This document shows positions 62,601-64,000 of a stretch of DNA of 64,000 nucleotides, one piece after another. The notes beneath the pieces were generated by a model. That model saw only the letters and a list, made by a program, of their open reading frames with translations. It was not told the DNA's origin and made no database searches. Position numbers and translations under genes: made by a program. Numbering within the stretch: the stretch's first letter is position 1; every line of letters starts with the position of its first letter. The stretch covers positions 620,001 through 684,000 of the forward strand of contig SADC01000350.1 in the NCBI GenBank assembly GCA_004194705.1, given 5' to 3'. This DNA comes from Ditylenchus dipsaci. Taxonomy: Eukaryota > Nematoda > Chromadorea > Rhabditida > Anguinidae.

Positions 62601-64000
62601 TGCGAGATATTCACTGCTCTCCAGAAGTATAGTAAGTTGCGAACTGAGTGCAGTCTCCTCTCTTAATAGTCCGATCGAAGAGACTGAAAAAAACCGAACT
62701 ATAAACAGAGAGTATTATATAAAAAAATTTAACGTCAATGTTACAAATCTCGCACTATGCAGATATTTATTGCATGGTTACAGCAAATGGCTAAAGTACA
62801 CTATACCGCCTAGCTCAAAACAGTTTAAATCATCTTTCTCCAGCGCTTTAGCGGTCAATACACGCTTAAAACATGTCTCCGAGCAGTGATTTTTTTGACC
62901 ATCTTTTGAACCATACCCTTGGAGGATCACATAATTACGCATTTGCACTATATAAAGCAGCAATATATGGAGAGTCGACTGTAGCACTAAATATTTCAAT
63001 GAAAATTTGTTTTTAAGTTCGTCAAGTGCACACCACTGGCTTAGTTTGGAATTCCTCGCCGGTTCGTGTTATCAATTAATTAAATGTCTTAAATTGCTAC
63101 TTTGAATATCTTTATAGGGTGCTGCTCCCCAAGAATCAACCGCCGCTGCTTCAACCGCAACTACTGCCAAATTAACAGCTTCTGGGACAGCCGCCGGGGG
63201 GCCACCAGCACCACCACCTCCCCTCCTCCAGGTGAAATTCATAAACCTTGAAGCCATGTGAAAACGTTCAGATTTTAGGCATCTTCGCTGACACCAAGAC
63301 ATCCGACAATAAAGGAGGTTCCGGTACGGACAGACAAGCCTTGTTTGCTGAACTAGTAAGTGAAATTTTAACACAACCGTCCACGAAAAACTTTGTCAAA
63401 ATTAAGAACAAAGGGGATGCCATTACTGCTGGTCTCAAAAAAGTGACCGCTGACATGCAAACACACAAGAATCCAGGTCTACGTGGATCGGTAAAGATCT
63501 AATTTTACAGTCGTTTTATAAGTTTTTTGGCGTAGGTCGCTCCAGCTCTGACTGCAAAACCACAGACAGGTGGAGCTGCGGGCACTAAACCAGCTGTTGT
63601 GGACCGCCCACCCAAGACTGAGCTCAAGGACCACAAAGTAGGGACATTGATAAAAAAATATTTCATTTTAATTTTTTCTGTTGCTTTAGGTGTGGAACAT
63701 TGTGAGTGTTTTCAGTGAATTCTTTCAAAAAATATTGACTAAAATTGAATTCAGGAGTACCACAAGGGCAACAACTCTATTACTGTGGAAACGGACAAAA
63801 AAGTATTTTAGATAGTTTTAGTTTTTTATGAAAACCGAAATTTTATAGCAAGCCGTGTACATTTTCAAGTGCGAGAACTCAGTGGTCCAAATTAAGGGCA
63901 AGGTCAACTCTGTGACCATGGACAGCTGCAAAAAGACCAGTGTTGTCTTTGAGAGTCTGCTGGCTCAAGTTGAAGTGATCAACTGTCAGAGTGTCAAAGT
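56676..64000 (+). CDS. CAP1: Adenylyl cyclase-associated protein (CAP), partial at window end
   Basis: CAP recycles actin monomers: its N-terminal helical domain speeds cofilin-actin disassembly and its C-terminal CARP domain binds ADP-actin. Exons: 56676-56799, 61947-62038, 62088-62131, 62177-62423, 62470-62487, 62541-62631, 63018-63061, 63118-63231, 63279-63490, 63536-63637, 63690-63701, 63755-63802, 63849 onward. Landmarks: start MEEGLVKRLEVAVSRLEAIS (the RLE motif), IGGDVAEI, FFNHLAAVAEGMQAIFWV, APYVKDMMEAAMYYINRV, HTTGLVW, a polyproline GGPPAPPPP segment, GDAITAGLKKVTADMQTHKN (WH2-like), and the start of the CARP beta-helix (VYIFKCENSVVQIKGKVNSV). Two micro-exons encode AAMYYI and VWNI. 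Intron 1 is 5.1 kb, full of transposon debris. All phases fit except exon 8/9, where one C appears missing in the polyproline tract. The gene symbol follows the animal family; a CAP1/CAP2 split cannot be made. Confidence 0.95.
57026..57565. repeat. Large near-perfect palindrome (CAP intron 1)
   Basis: TTAAGTGTGATACGGCGG at the left and CCGCCGTATCACACTTAA at the right enclose arms of about 200 bases that match almost base for base (AAACTGTACCGGAAAATGCT, GGTTCTTTTGAGTGCAAGGC, AAAATTTTTTTTCGCTCGTG). The loop is about 100 bases. Confidence 0.9.
57580..58330 (+). pseudogene. Decayed FLYWCH/MULE-type gene (CAP intron 1)
   Basis: RVENNSFIKIVGQHNHEVDP is the end of a FLYWCH-like finger (final HNH), followed by AAVRVAQIKSNVRSMEAQSQ. 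Later, RTNNFSEAAHRRLQTIMSID and HPSIGRFLGELKHAQKL match the C-terminal part typical of MULE-like FLYWCH transposases (the RTNN...E..HRR and HPS..FL pattern). The pieces are in different frames with stops between, and the DDE catalytic core is missing. GC content is higher than in the surrounding intron, as for the MULE at 10696. Confidence 0.65.
58546..59024. mobile_element. MITE ends (TACCGTATTTCCTCTAATT) around an ATTCTATGGCC tandem repeat
   Basis: 58546-58575 is a left end with AGCCCCCTCCCCC. 58600-58745 has about nine CTATGGCCAAAAAGAAGAAT units. 58889-59024 is a complete short MITE (left TACCGTATTTCCTCTAATTA, right GGCTAAATTACAGGAAATAC then GGTA). The first left end has no other right end, so either two MITEs share this stretch or the second inserted in the first. 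Confidence 0.65.
59235..59400 (+). repeat. Degenerate tandem/inverted repeat (GTTCTGCCGGAACA unit)
   Basis: GTTCTGCCGGAACA, GTTCTGCCGAAACAGA, TTTCGCCGAAACATCG and GTTCTGCTGGGACAGA alternate. The unit is close to self-complementary, so the whole array can fold. No further features are recognised from 59400 to 60160. Confidence 0.7.
60160..60960. mobile_element. Foldback with tandem-repeat arms (TGTCACAGATTCACTTTTTT unit) and nested hairpin
   Basis: Array at 60265-60390 (about six units) faces 60800-60900 (complement). Further in, TTGAAAATTTTTGTGTGAAA, CAGGGGTGGGCAAAGACCAG and ATGGCCAAAAGGCCAAAATT are mirrored, then 60475-60720 is a hairpin of the GGATCAGAATTCC family (here GGATCAGATTTCGGGTCCGA). 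The right array is shorter than the left. Confidence 0.85.
61165..61386. repeat. Foldback (CAP intron 1)
   Basis: AGTGATTGGCAAAACCAAAC, GCAAAGCC and CAAAAGCCAAATTTGGC form a near-perfect stem to TTTGCCAATCACTGG. Before it, 61180-61282 has CAGTGTCACT/AGTGACACT-type repeats that can also pair. Outer GTGTTCCCAATC and ATGGGAAACAC match loosely. Confidence 0.8.

Overview
This window is eukaryotic nuclear DNA, AT-rich and almost certainly from an invertebrate animal. Its genes are cut into many short exons by GT-AG introns, some only about 45-60 bases long, with AATAAA signals and no bacterial gene organisation. Four genes are recognisable by family: translation factor eIF3g (minus, 6798-8070), the ARS2/SRRT nuclear RNA-processing protein (plus, 21115-29604), a large DIDO1/PHF3-like protein with TFIIS-middle and SPOC domains (minus, about 33603-55353), and adenylyl cyclase-associated protein CAP (plus, 56676 to beyond the window end). 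Two smaller minus-strand genes are assembled here from exons: a clean four-exon gene for a 128-residue membrane protein (3068-3615), and coding exons of an uncharacterised coiled-coil-like protein (1361-1649). The species cannot be named from the sequence; the gene set is housekeeping.

Most of the rest is mobile DNA, including most intron sequence. The dominant theme is the foldback (long inverted repeat). At least twenty palindromic elements of 150-3300 bases are visible, several in families of two to four copies. A distinct class has arms that are themselves short tandem repeats, each array facing its reverse complement across a core (4530/5505, 8515/9040, 16670/18390, 27945/28680, 37255/37995, 47485/48660, 52250/52370, 60265/60800). 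One element with such arms (10476-13162) encodes a MULE-type transposase with FLYWCH-like and SWIM zinc fingers, which suggests what mobilises the others. Also present are pogo/Tigger-like MITEs (TACAGTC ends), MITEs with TACCGTATTTTCTCTAATT-like ends, mariner-like MITEs, a copia-type LTR, a Ty3/gypsy-like gag-protease remnant, a second decayed FLYWCH/MULE gene inside a CAP intron, and tRNA-derived pieces that sit repeatedly inside foldbacks.

Layout: 1-6100 foldbacks and tRNA-like repeats around two small genes; 6798-8078 eIF3g; 8497-20000 foldbacks, the MULE, retroelement remnants and a 3.3 kb giant foldback; 20812-29740 SRRT with repeat-filled introns; 30430-33300 LTR remnant and foldbacks; 33603-55353 DIDO/PHF3-like gene with nested transposons in its introns; 56676-64000 CAP with a 5.1 kb first intron full of transposon debris.

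Several conserved coding regions show single-base frame breaks, often at G, C or A runs or exactly at splice donors. These look more like homopolymer undercalls in a long-read assembly than real mutations. Reading frames given here assume that where stated.
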